Part shown: piece after piece, positions 38,570 through 45,798 of the stretch
Layout: each line of letters begins with the position of its first letter
How positions within the stretch are numbered: the first letter of the stretch is position 1
Source of the DNA: Pseudomonas sichuanensis
GTDB taxonomy: Bacteria; Pseudomonadota; Gammaproteobacteria; Pseudomonadales; Pseudomonadaceae
Reading direction: 5' to 3'
Assembly (NCBI RefSeq): GCF_003231305.1
Contig: NZ_QKVM01000046.1
Span: forward strand, 1 to 53,431
Length of the DNA stretch: 53,431 nt
Program-made: the position numbers and the translations under genes
The notes under the pieces: generated by a model
What the model was told of the DNA's origin: nothing
Databases searched by the model: none
The model's input: only the letters and a program-made list of their open reading frames with translations

Positions 38570-39775
38570 ATGAACCTCGCAAAGGACCCTGCCACCCTCA
38601 CCCCGGCCAGCACCCTCGACCTGCGCCCGCTGCTGCTGGTCAACATGGCCTGCACCCTGTCGATGATGGCCTTCGTTGCCCTGATCGGCCCGATCGCCCG
38701 CCTGCTGGGCATGGCCACCTGGCAGGCCGGTGCGGCGGTCACCGTGGCCGGCGTGGTCTGGGTGCTCCTGGCGCGGCCCTGGGGCCGCGCTGCCGATCGC
38801 CTCGGCCGGCGCCGCGTGCTGCTGTTGGGCAGCGCCGGGTTCACCCTGGCCTACTGGCTGCTGTGCCTGTTCATCGACGGCGCCCTGCGCTGGTTGCCCG
38901 GGGCCACCTTGGCATTCATCGGCCTGATGCTGACCCGCGGCCTGATCGGCGCCTTCTACGCGGCGCTGCCGGTGGCCGGCAATGCCCTGATCGCCGACCA
39001 TGTCGAACCGCAGCGCAGGGCCCGGGCCATGGCCTCGCTGGGTGCCGCCAACGCCGTCGGCCTGGTGCTCGGCCCGGCCTTGGCGGCACTGCTTTCACGC
39101 TACAGCCTGAGCCTGCCGTTCTACGTGCTGTCGGTGCTGCCGGCCACGGCGTTCGTGGTGCTGCTGTTCAAGCTCAAGCCACAGCCGCTGCCCCAGCGCC
39201 ATGCGCCAAGCCCGGTACGGCTGTCCGACCCACGCCTGCGCCGGCCGCTGCTGGTGGCCTTCAGCGCCATGCTCAGCGTGACCGTGTCGCAGATCACCGT
39301 TGGTTTCTTCGCCCTCGACCGCCTGCAACTGGCCGCAGGCGAAGCCGCCCAGGCGGCCGGTGTGGCGCTGACCAGCGTGGGCGTGGCGCTGATGCTGGCG
39401 CAGGTGCTGCTGCGCCAGCTCGAATGGCCACCGCTGAAGATGATTCGCGTGGGTGCCAGCGTTTCCGGGCTGGGCTTTGCCGCCGCGTCCTTTGCCGCCA
39501 GTGCGCCCTGGCTGTGGGCGGCGTTCTTCATTGCCGCATTCGGCATGGGCTTCGTATTCCCGGCCTTCTCGGCCATGGCGGCCAATGCCATGCACGCCTC
39601 GGAACAGGGTGCCACCGCCGGCTCCGTTGGCGCCGCCCAGGGCATGGGCGCGGTGATCGGGCCCTTGGCCGGCACGCTGGTGTATGCCGTCGATCCGCGC
39701 TTGCCGTTCCTGGCCGTGGCCGCCTTGCTGTTGCTGGTCGGGCTATGGCCTGCACCTGCCGACAAGCGCCACTGA
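38570..39775 (+). CDS. MFS transporter
   Basis: A 401-residue major facilitator transporter with 12 predicted helices. Between helices 2 and 3 is the family motif A (GRAADRLGRRRVLLLG). Substrate is not evident. The class resembles bacterial drug or siderophore exporters such as YfiS/EntS-like MFS. A Fur-box-like sequence upstream hints at metal or siderophore transport. ATG at 38570 has the best position, while longer frames show no membrane protein pattern upstream. It is separated by 79 bp from the PuuR-like regulator. Confidence 0.85.
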   Translation: MNLAKDPATLTPASTLDLRPLLLVNMACTLSMMAFVALIGPIARLLGMATWQAGAAVTVAGVVWVLLARPWGRAADRLGRRRVLLLGSAGFTLAYWLLCLFIDGALRWLPGATLAFIGLMLTRGLIGAFYAALPVAGNALIADHVEPQRRARAMASLGAANAVGLVLGPALAALLSRYSLSLPFYVLSVLPATAFVVLLFKLKPQPLPQRHAPSPVRLSDPRLRRPLLVAFSAMLSVTVSQITVGFFALDRLQLAAGEAAQAAGVALTSVGVALMLAQVLLRQLEWPPLKMIRVGASVSGLGFAAASFAASAPWLWAAFFIAAFGMGFVFPAFSAMAANAMHASEQGATAGSVGAAQGMGAVIGPLAGTLVYAVDPRLPFLAVAALLLLVGLWPAPADKRH

Positions 39776-39854
39776 CACGCACAGCGCGCAGGCAGCCAGA
39801 GTGTGTTTTAATGCGTCGCCCATTATTTTTTACACCTCTGCAAACAAGGCGGCT

Positions 39855-40400
39855 ATGGACACGGGGACACGACTCAAACTGGTGCGTGAACGCAACAACC
39901 TCTCGCAACGGGAACTGGCCCGTCGCAGCGGCCTGACCAACTCGACGATCTCGCAGATCGAACAGAACCGCGTCAGCCCCTCGGTCAGTTCCCTGAAAAA
40001 ACTGCTCGAAGGCATCCCCATGTCGCTGGCGGAGTTTTTCAGTTTCGACGAGCCGGTGCGCGAAGAACGCTTCGTGTTCCGCGGCGGCGAACAGCCCGAC
40101 CTGGGCCGCAACGGCCTGCGCATGCTGCTGGTCGGCGCCAGCGTCGAAGGCCGGCAGATGCGCATGCTGCGCGAGCTGTATGCCCCCGGTGCCGACTCCG
40201 GCGAGCCGATCGTGCATGCCGAAGGCGAAGAGTGCGGCCTGGTCACCCGCGGCACCATGGAACTGTGGGTCGACGGCCAGGTGAGCATCCTCAACGCGGG
40301 CGACGGCTACTACATCCCCACCACCCTCGCCCACAGCTTCAAGAATATCGGCCCGGACGAGGCCGAGATCATCAGCGCCAACACCCCGGCTAACTTCTGA
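39855..40400 (+). CDS. XRE-cupin regulator (PuuR-like)
   Basis: A 181-residue regulator. The XRE-type helix-turn-helix is at about 5-60 (RLKLVRERNNLSQRELARRSGLTNSTISQIEQNRVSPSVSSLKKLL) and the cupin domain at about 105-175 (EPIVHAEGEECGLVTRGTMELWVDGQ, GDGYYIPTTLAHSFKN). This organisation is that of PuuR, the putrescine-responsive repressor of putrescine breakdown genes. No polyamine genes are in the window, so its targets are elsewhere. ATG at 39855 follows AAGGCGGCT with modest ribosome-binding quality. Confidence 0.88.
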   Translation: MDTGTRLKLVRERNNLSQRELARRSGLTNSTISQIEQNRVSPSVSSLKKLLEGIPMSLAEFFSFDEPVREERFVFRGGEQPDLGRNGLRMLLVGASVEGRQMRMLRELYAPGADSGEPIVHAEGEECGLVTRGTMELWVDGQVSILNAGDGYYIPTTLAHSFKNIGPDEAEIISANTPANF

Positions 40401-40407
40401 TTGCGCG

Positions 40408-40689
40408 ATGCCTCTGGTCAGCAGCCGTGAAGCCTACCAGTGCCTGCGCGACGCCGCCCTCGGCGTTGCGCCGCTGGAGATCGTCGCCCGCGCCGCAGAG
40501 GTGGCCGTGTGCATCGAGGGCTGGCGCTTGAGCCTGGCCCTCGACGACGAAGGCCTGGCCCATTGCAGCCAGTGCGCAAGCCCCGACGGGCGTCAGGGCG
40601 CGCTCGAGGATTGGCACCGCTACGGTACCAACCCCGTCGACCACCTGAGCCTGTGGGAACGCCAGCGCATCGAACAGCTGCTGGCCTAA
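40408..40689 (+). CDS. Small conserved protein, unknown
   Basis: A 93-residue protein of mixed α/β type (starting PLVSSREAYQCLRDAALGVAPLEIVARAAEVAVCIEGW). Cysteines occur in CSQC but no known metal site is clear. It lies 7 bp after the PuuR-like gene and overlaps the end of the convergent isomerase gene by 4 bp. Similar small proteins seem to occur in Pseudomonas, but no function is known. Confidence 0.68.
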   Translation: MPLVSSREAYQCLRDAALGVAPLEIVARAAEVAVCIEGWRLSLALDDEGLAHCSQCASPDGRQGALEDWHRYGTNPVDHLSLWERQRIEQLLA

Positions 40690-41279
40690 CCTGCCAGGGC
40701 CTGCTCGACGAAGTCCAGGCGGTCCTGGCCGAAGAACATCTGCTCACCGACAAAGCAGGTCGGCGCACCAAACACACCGCGTGCCACGGCCTGCCCGGTG
40801 GCCTCCTTCAAGGCCTGCTTGACCTCATCCTGCCCGGCCAGCCCCAGCAGCGCCTCGGGATCGAAACCACCCTCGATCAGCGTTGCCTGCAGCACGGCCG
40901 CATCCGACAGGTTGCGCTGCTGCACCCACATCCCCTCGAACAGCACTTTGAGCAACGCCTCGAAACGCTCCGGCGCCCGCAATTGCGTGCCCATGACCCC
41001 GCGCATCAGGTTCAGGGTGTTGGCCGGAAACCCCGGCGGCAGGCCAAACGGCACGCCATAGCGGTCGGCAAACCGCTTGAGGTCGATGAACATGTAGCGC
41101 CCCTTGGCCGGCACCATCGCCGGCGAAGCGTTGCCGGTGGCCTGGAACACCCCGCCCAGCAGCATCGGCCGGTACAGCAGTTGCGCATCGTGGCGCGCAC
41201 ACAGTGCGGGGAGCTGGGTCCAGGCCAGGTAGCTGGCCGGGCTGCCCAGGTCGAAATAGAACTCAACGGTCTTGCTCAT
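40686..41279 (-). CDS. 2-hydroxychromene-2-carboxylate isomerase-like (DsbA fold)
   Basis: A 197-residue kappa-class GST/DsbA-fold enzyme. The active-site motif is FYFDLGSPASYLAW (Ser13 as the usual catalytic serine), and the conserved cis-proline region is GVFGAPTCFVGEQMFFGQDRLDFVEQ. Family members isomerise glutathione-activated aromatic intermediates in naphthalene breakdown; this paralogue's substrate is unknown. It is next to the SDR gene, 26 bp apart on the same strand, so they probably form an operon controlled by the TetR protein. Confidence 0.88.
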   Translation of the reverse strand: MSKTVEFYFDLGSPASYLAWTQLPALCARHDAQLLYRPMLLGGVFQATGNASPAMVPAKGRYMFIDLKRFADRYGVPFGLPPGFPANTLNLMRGVMGTQLRAPERFEALLKVLFEGMWVQQRNLSDAAVLQATLIEGGFDPEALLGLAGQDEVKQALKEATGQAVARGVFGAPTCFVGEQMFFGQDRLDFVEQALAG

Positions 41280-41305
41280 ACGGCAGTCCTTTCTTCAGGG
41301 AGGGG

Positions 41306-42037
41306 TTACCAGCGTTCGATCCACGGCCGCAGGTCCAGCTCGAAGGTCCAGGCATCGCGCGGCTGGGCGTGCAGGAACCAGTAGCTGTCGGCGATATGCG
41401 CAGGGTCGAGGATGCCGTCCTGGTCCTTCAGCGCATAACGTTCAGGGAAGCTGTCACGGATGAAGGCGGTGTCGATGGCGCCATCGACCACCACATGGGC
41501 GACATGGATGTTCCGTGGCCCCAGCTCCCGCGCCATGCTTTGGGCCAGGGCGCGCAGGCCATGCTTGGCCCCGGCGAAGGCCGCGAAGCCGGCGGCGCCG
41601 CGGGTGCCGGCAGTGGCGCCGGTAAACAGGATCGTGCCTCGCTCACGCTTGACCATGCGCCGTGCCACCGCCTGCGCGGTAAGGAAGCCGGCGAAGCAGG
41701 CCATCTCCCAGATCTTGAAGTACTTGCGCGGTGTCTCATCGAGGATGCTGCAGGGCACATTGGCGCCGATATTGAAGACAAACGCCTCGATCGGGCCGAT
41801 ATCGCGCTCGATGGTCTCGATCAGTTCGGCCACCTCTTCTTCCTTGCGTGCATCCGAGCCAAAGCCATGGGCCTGCCCGCCTGCAGCGCGGATCTCGTCC
41901 AGCAGCGGCTGCAGCTTCTCGGCCTGGCGCCGGGTCACGCAGGCGGTGTAACCCTCGCGGGCGAAGCGCTTGGCGATTTCGCCGCCGGTGGCATCCCCCG
42001 CACCGATCACCAGCACGACCTTTTGTTGTTCTGCCAT
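41306..42037 (-). CDS. SDR-family oxidoreductase, atypical
   Basis: A 243-residue short-chain dehydrogenase/reductase. The NAD(P)-binding motif is VLVIGAGDATGGEIAKRF and the NIGAN (variant of NNAG) motif is present. At the catalytic site the usual YxxxK is replaced by FAGAK in GFAAFAGAKHGLRALAQSMA, and the serine before it is in a TGATAG stretch without Ser. The C-terminus has YWFLHAQPRDAWTFELDLRPW. It may therefore have altered or no classical reductase activity. ATG at 42037 has GGAGAGG upstream. It is divergent from the TetR gene. Confidence 0.85.
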   Translation of the reverse strand: MAEQQKVVLVIGAGDATGGEIAKRFAREGYTACVTRRQAEKLQPLLDEIRAAGGQAHGFGSDARKEEEVAELIETIERDIGPIEAFVFNIGANVPCSILDETPRKYFKIWEMACFAGFLTAQAVARRMVKRERGTILFTGATAGTRGAAGFAAFAGAKHGLRALAQSMARELGPRNIHVAHVVVDGAIDTAFIRDSFPERYALKDQDGILDPAHIADSYWFLHAQPRDAWTFELDLRPWIERW

Positions 42038-42059
42038 GGACCTCTCCATTGATGAATGA

Positions 42060-42074
42060 TCGTTTAGTAAACGA
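42060..42074. promoter_or_regulatory. TetR operator: perfect palindrome
   Basis: TCGTTTA-G-TAAACGA is a perfect 15-bp palindrome between the divergent SDR and TetR genes, 22 bp from the SDR start. Position and symmetry fit a binding site for the TetR protein. Confidence 0.7.
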
Positions 42075-42126
42075 ACGCTATGCTACGATCACGCCACCGT
42101 CAAGCCAGCGCAACGAGGTCCTGTGC

Positions 42127-42690
42127 ATGCGCTACTCCACCGAACACAAGCAACAGACTCGCGAGAAACTGCTGGCCAGCAGCGGCGCGCTGGCCAAGCG
42201 CGGTGGTTTCGCCAGCACCGGCGTGGCCGGGTTGATGAAGGCCATCGGCCTGACCGGCGGCGCGTTCTACAACCATTTCCCGTCCAAGGACGACCTGTTC
42301 ACCGAGGTGGTCCGCCGCGAGCTGTGCAACAGCCCGCTGGCGCGCCAGGCCAACCGCGGCACCGACCGCGCGCGGCTCAAGCGCCTGCTCGAGCAGTACC
42401 TGACCCTCGCCCACCTGCACAACGCCGAAGGTGGCTGCCCGCTGCCGCCACTGGGCGTGGAGATCGCCCGCGCCGAACGCCCGGTGCGCGAGGAGGCCGA
42501 GCACTGGCTGGTGGAACTGCACCGGGCCTGGAGCGACACCCTTGAGGACCCGCAACTGGCCTGGGCGCTGCTCAGCCAATGCGTCGGCGCGCTGGTGGTC
42601 GGGCGCATGCTCGCCAGCGAACAGGTGCAGGTACAGGTGCTGGAGGCCAGCCGCGCGCTGGTCGGCAAGGTGTTCGATGAAGATTGCTAG
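42127..42690 (+). CDS. TetR-family regulator
   Basis: A 187-residue TetR/AcrR regulator. The N-terminal HTH is typical (STEHKQQTREKLLASSGALAKRGGFASTGVAGLMKAIGLTGGAFYNHFPSKDDLFTEV). The C-terminal domain has the CPLPPLGVEIAR segment near the middle, as in the YxaF/LmrA-type group. It probably represses the divergent SDR-isomerase operon through the palindrome at 42060. It overlaps the following secreted protein gene by 14 bp. Confidence 0.9.
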   Translation: MRYSTEHKQQTREKLLASSGALAKRGGFASTGVAGLMKAIGLTGGAFYNHFPSKDDLFTEVVRRELCNSPLARQANRGTDRARLKRLLEQYLTLAHLHNAEGGCPLPPLGVEIARAERPVREEAEHWLVELHRAWSDTLEDPQLAWALLSQCVGALVVGRMLASEQVQVQVLEASRALVGKVFDEDC

Positions 42691-43270
42691 CGCCCTGCTC
42701 GGCCTGCTGCTTGCACTCCCCGCCGCCGCCCAGCAAAGCTGCCCCACAGGGCAATACCAGGTGTGCCTGGTGGTGTGCTTCTGCGCCCCGCTCGACCCCA
42801 ACCAGGGCGGGCAGGTGCTGCAGGATGTCGAACGCATGGCCACCGCCAGCCTGGTGTTCGCCCTGCGCCAGGCCCGCGATGACGCCACCAACCGAGGCAC
42901 CCAGCCGATCCCGCTGCATATCCGTGCCCAGCTTGAGCCCTGGTACGACTTCGCCGTGCTCGATACGGTTCGCTACCAGGTCGGCGATGAGCAGCAGGTC
43001 AGCGCCGCCAACGCCATGCTGCAGAACCCCGATGTGAACGCCGTGACCCTGATCGATACGGTGATCTTCCGCCGCGCAACCGATGCCGAGGACAACGTGG
43101 CGCTGTGGGCCCACGAACTCAAGCACGTGCAGCAGTACCAGGACCTGGGGGTGGAGGAATTCGCCCGGCGCTATACCCGCAATTACGATGACCTGGAGGG
43201 GCCGGCCTACGCCATCGAGGCGCAAGTGGCCAAGGCGTTGCGCGAGCGCGGGGCGGGGGGTGCGCGTTAG
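42677..43270 (+). CDS. Secreted HExxH protein (DUF4157-like)
   Basis: A 197-residue exported protein with a signal peptide (MKIASALLGLLLALPAAAQ) and four cysteines just after it (CPTGQYQVCLVVCFC). The DUF4157-like core contains a zinc metallopeptidase motif HELKH in LWAHELKHVQQYQDLGVEEFARRY, followed by DDLEGPAYAIEAQ. Its activity is unknown. ATG at 42677 lies in the TetR gene end, suggesting translational coupling to a regulator, which is unusual for a secreted enzyme. The cysteine group could form disulfides. Confidence 0.82.
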   Translation: MKIASALLGLLLALPAAAQQSCPTGQYQVCLVVCFCAPLDPNQGGQVLQDVERMATASLVFALRQARDDATNRGTQPIPLHIRAQLEPWYDFAVLDTVRYQVGDEQQVSAANAMLQNPDVNAVTLIDTVIFRRATDAEDNVALWAHELKHVQQYQDLGVEEFARRYTRNYDDLEGPAYAIEAQVAKALRERGAGGAR

Positions 43271-43313
43271 TCTGTTCGTACAGTCAAACCGCTGCCACAT
43301 GCATGTCTCACGC

Positions 43314-43372
43314 CATGCACCAAGGCGGGCCAATTATGCCTGTGCAACTACCGGCGCCTGCCTTGGTGCATG
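43314..43372. terminator. Long inverted repeat between convergent genes
   Basis: CATGCACCAAGGC at 43314-43326 and GCCTTGGTGCATG at 43360-43372 are perfectly complementary (13 bp) with a 33-nt loop. It lies between the DUF4157-like and GlxA-type genes, which converge. A bidirectional terminator is the simplest explanation, although the loop is long and no T-run is seen. Confidence 0.45.
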
Positions 43373-43389
43373 CCTTGATTAGTCAGTGG

Positions 43390-44364
43390 CTAATCCGACG
43401 CGCGACTGCTGCGCAGTGCCGACGCCGTACAACCAAAGCGCCGCCGCACCCACTTGCCCAGGTAACTCCCATCCCCCAACCCCACCTCCTCGGCAATCTG
43501 CGCCAGGCTGTGGCTGCCATTGACCAACCGCCAGCGCGCCTGCTGCAACCGCAATTCCAGCCACCAGGCCTTGGCACTCATGCCGTGACTGGCCTGGAAC
43601 TGGCGGTCGAGCTGGCGCCGGCTGATGCCCAGCTGCGCCGCCAACTGCTCGATCGAAAGCCCCGATGCCAGGTGATGGCGCATCAACGCAGTAGCCCGCT
43701 GCACCTGGCGCCCGTGCCCCGGCCCTGCTTCCAGCGAGCGCAGGGCATGACGGCTGTCGCGACTCTCGTCCACCAGCATGTCGGCCAGGCCCTTGAGCGC
43801 CCGGGCCCGGCCACTGGCGCGGGCGATCAGTTCCACTGCCAGGTCGACGGCCGCAGTCCCTCCCGCGCAAGTGATACGGCCACCGTCCATGCAATACAGC
43901 TGCTCGGTCAGTACCTGCACCCTGGGGAATGCGGCACGAAACTCGGCCTCGTGGCGCCAGTGCACCACCACCTTGTGCCCGTCCAGCACTCCGCAGGCGG
44001 CCAGCAGAAACACCCCATTGTCGACGCCTACCAGCTTCACCCCGGCCTTCGCCGCCTGTTTCAACAGGCCCCGGTAACGCGGGGCAAGCGCAACCGTGGC
44101 CCCCGCACTGCGCCCGCCAAACAGCACCATGTAGTCGTAATCACGCCAAACCACCTGCTCGACACTGGCTTCGACCTGCACCACTGCACCACTGCTGGAA
44201 ACCACGGGTGCCGCGTCCAGCCCCAGCACGGTCCAGCTGCAATAGCGCTGGCGGCTGTAGTCCTCGTCGTCGGCGGAGAAGCGCAGCTTGTCGAGGAAGG
44301 CGCCAAACGGCAGCAAGGCGAACTCCGGCACAGGCAGGATCAGCAGGCGCAAGTCAGGGGTCAT
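43390..44364 (-). CDS. GlxA-type AraC-family regulator (DJ-1/PfpI plus HTH)
   Basis: A 324-residue regulator. The N-terminal DJ-1/PfpI-like domain (about 1-175; LRLLILPVPEFALLPFGAFLDKLRFSADD, KLVGVDNGVFLLAACGVLDGHKVVVHW) senses a ligand. The C-terminal AraC HTH_18 is at about 220-320 (LSIEQLAAQLGISRRQLDRQFQASHG, LAQIAEEVGLGDGSYLGKWVRRRFG). This family includes ArgR/CdhR-type regulators of amine use in Pseudomonas. It is divergent from the LysE gene by 101 bp, which it may control. ATG at 44364 is preferred to a longer frame starting at 44472. Confidence 0.9.
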   Translation of the reverse strand: MTPDLRLLILPVPEFALLPFGAFLDKLRFSADDEDYSRQRYCSWTVLGLDAAPVVSSSGAVVQVEASVEQVVWRDYDYMVLFGGRSAGATVALAPRYRGLLKQAAKAGVKLVGVDNGVFLLAACGVLDGHKVVVHWRHEAEFRAAFPRVQVLTEQLYCMDGGRITCAGGTAAVDLAVELIARASGRARALKGLADMLVDESRDSRHALRSLEAGPGHGRQVQRATALMRHHLASGLSIEQLAAQLGISRRQLDRQFQASHGMSAKAWWLELRLQQARWRLVNGSHSLAQIAEEVGLGDGSYLGKWVRRRFGCTASALRSSRASD

Positions 44365-44465
44365 GCAGAATGTCCAGATATTACCGTCAGATGTCCGGAT
44401 CATACCCCTAAAAGCCACCCGCCCAGCCCTACACTGGCGCCCTGAAAACCTACAAGGCATACCCC

Positions 44466-45077
44466 ATGGCACTCGACACCTGGCTCATCTACCTGCTCGC
44501 CAGCATCGGCCTGTCGCTGACCCCAGGCCCCAACAGCCTGCTGGCGCTGACCCACGGCGCGTTGTATGGCGCGCGGCGCACGCTGTTCACCATCGTCGGC
44601 GGGGTGTTCGGCTTCAGTGCCCTGATCGCCCTGGCCATGTTCGGCCTGAGCGCCCTGCTGCAGGCCTCGGCCTCGGTGCTGACGGTGCTCAAATGGGTCG
44701 GCGGCGCCTACCTGGTGTGGCTGGGCATCCAGCTGTGGCGCACCCCGGCGCTGCACCTGGAACTGAGCGCAGGCAGTGCTCGGTTGGGCAATGCCGGGTT
44801 GTTCCGCCAGGGCTTCCTGTCAGCCATGGCCAACCCCAAGGTACTGCTGTTCTATGGCGCCTTCCTGCCGCAGTTCATCGACCCGCAACGCGGCCTGGCG
44901 CTGCAGTTCGTGGTGATGGCGGCGACCTTCGCCAGTGTGGAGTTCGTGGTCGAATACCTGCTGGCGCGGCTGGCTTATCGCATCCGGCCGTGGCTGAGCA
45001 AGGGCGGCAAGGGCTTCAACAGGTGCTGCGGCGGGCTGTTCGCGCTGATCGGTGTGGCGCTGCCGTTGGGGCGTTGA
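44466..45077 (+). CDS. LysE/RhtB-family exporter
   Basis: A 203-residue membrane exporter with six predicted helices. The LysE/RhtB signature LTPGPNSLLALTHGALYGARR lies after helix 1, and QGFLSAMANPKVLLFYGAFLPQF is typical. Family members export amino acids such as lysine, homoserine or threonine. Specificity cannot be read here. The divergent GlxA-type regulator is a likely controller. Confidence 0.9.
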   Translation: MALDTWLIYLLASIGLSLTPGPNSLLALTHGALYGARRTLFTIVGGVFGFSALIALAMFGLSALLQASASVLTVLKWVGGAYLVWLGIQLWRTPALHLELSAGSARLGNAGLFRQGFLSAMANPKVLLFYGAFLPQFIDPQRGLALQFVVMAATFASVEFVVEYLLARLAYRIRPWLSKGGKGFNRCCGGLFALIGVALPLGR

Positions 45078-45087
45078 AGCAAACTGC

Positions 45088-45123
45088 AACTGCGCGTTGA
45101 GCGCCGGCATTCAACGCGCAGTT
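45088..45123. terminator. Bidirectional terminator hairpin
   Basis: AACTGCGCGTTGA (45088-45100) and TCAACGCGCAGTT (45111-45123) make a perfect 13-bp stem with a 10-nt loop between two convergent genes. No long T-run follows on the plus strand. Confidence 0.65.
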
Positions 45124-45145
45124 ACTCGTCAGGGATTGCGCCGCT

Positions 45146-45607
45146 TCACGAGGCGCTCTGGGTTTCCAGCTGCTCGGTTTGCGCGGCATGGCGACTGAAA
45201 TCGCGCAGGTAGGTAATGAACTCCTGCAACAGGCGATCCCACAACTGCAGATGGTTGAGCAAGTGCTTGGCAGTGACCCCGTCACTGACCAGTACATCGA
45301 GTTCCATCACCAGGAACTCGCCCTGCCGATACAGGCGGGCGAAACGCCGCGAAGTACTCCAGTGCTCCACTACGCCCTCGGGCAGTTCACCCTGGATGCG
45401 CAAAGCACAGCTGAAGGTGAAGTCGAGGAACTGCCCTTCGATCGCCCCTGGGTTGCCCAGGCGCACGGCAAAGCCGATCCCCTGGCTGGCGCTGAGCAGT
45501 TGCACCAGGCCGTTCTGCTCGCTGCGGTTGACGCGCAGGCCAGCGTCCTGCAGCAGGCTGGTGAGGGTTTCGACGTTCACGCTTTCGATCAGGGCTTGTT
45601 CAGTCAT
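45146..45607 (-). CDS. YbjN-domain protein
   Basis: A 153-residue protein with the YbjN/type III secretion chaperone-like fold (TEQALIESVNVETLTSLLQDAGLRVNRSEQNGLVQLLSASQGIGFAVRLGN). Acidic, without signal or membrane segment. Such proteins influence motility and stress response in E. coli; the molecular role is not clear. It is between lysE and glcD and separated from glcD by 191 bp that include no clear gene. In many pseudomonads glcC occupies this side. Confidence 0.78.
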   Translation of the reverse strand: MTEQALIESVNVETLTSLLQDAGLRVNRSEQNGLVQLLSASQGIGFAVRLGNPGAIEGQFLDFTFSCALRIQGELPEGVVEHWSTSRRFARLYRQGEFLVMELDVLVSDGVTAKHLLNHLQLWDRLLQEFITYLRDFSRHAAQTEQLETQSAS

Positions 45608-45798
45608 GGTCTTGCTCCTTGTGGTGTCGATAAATCATTGCCAGGCGCGTACTTGCGCCGCATCGCACTGTGTCTTGTATAGCTGAACGACTGGGATTTG
45701 CGTGATTTCTTCGAGTTTCGCCCTCACCAACCGCTACGCTTGCTGCTTGATCCCGCGCAGCGTGCCGGACAACAACAAGAATCCGCCGAGTGAGCCGC

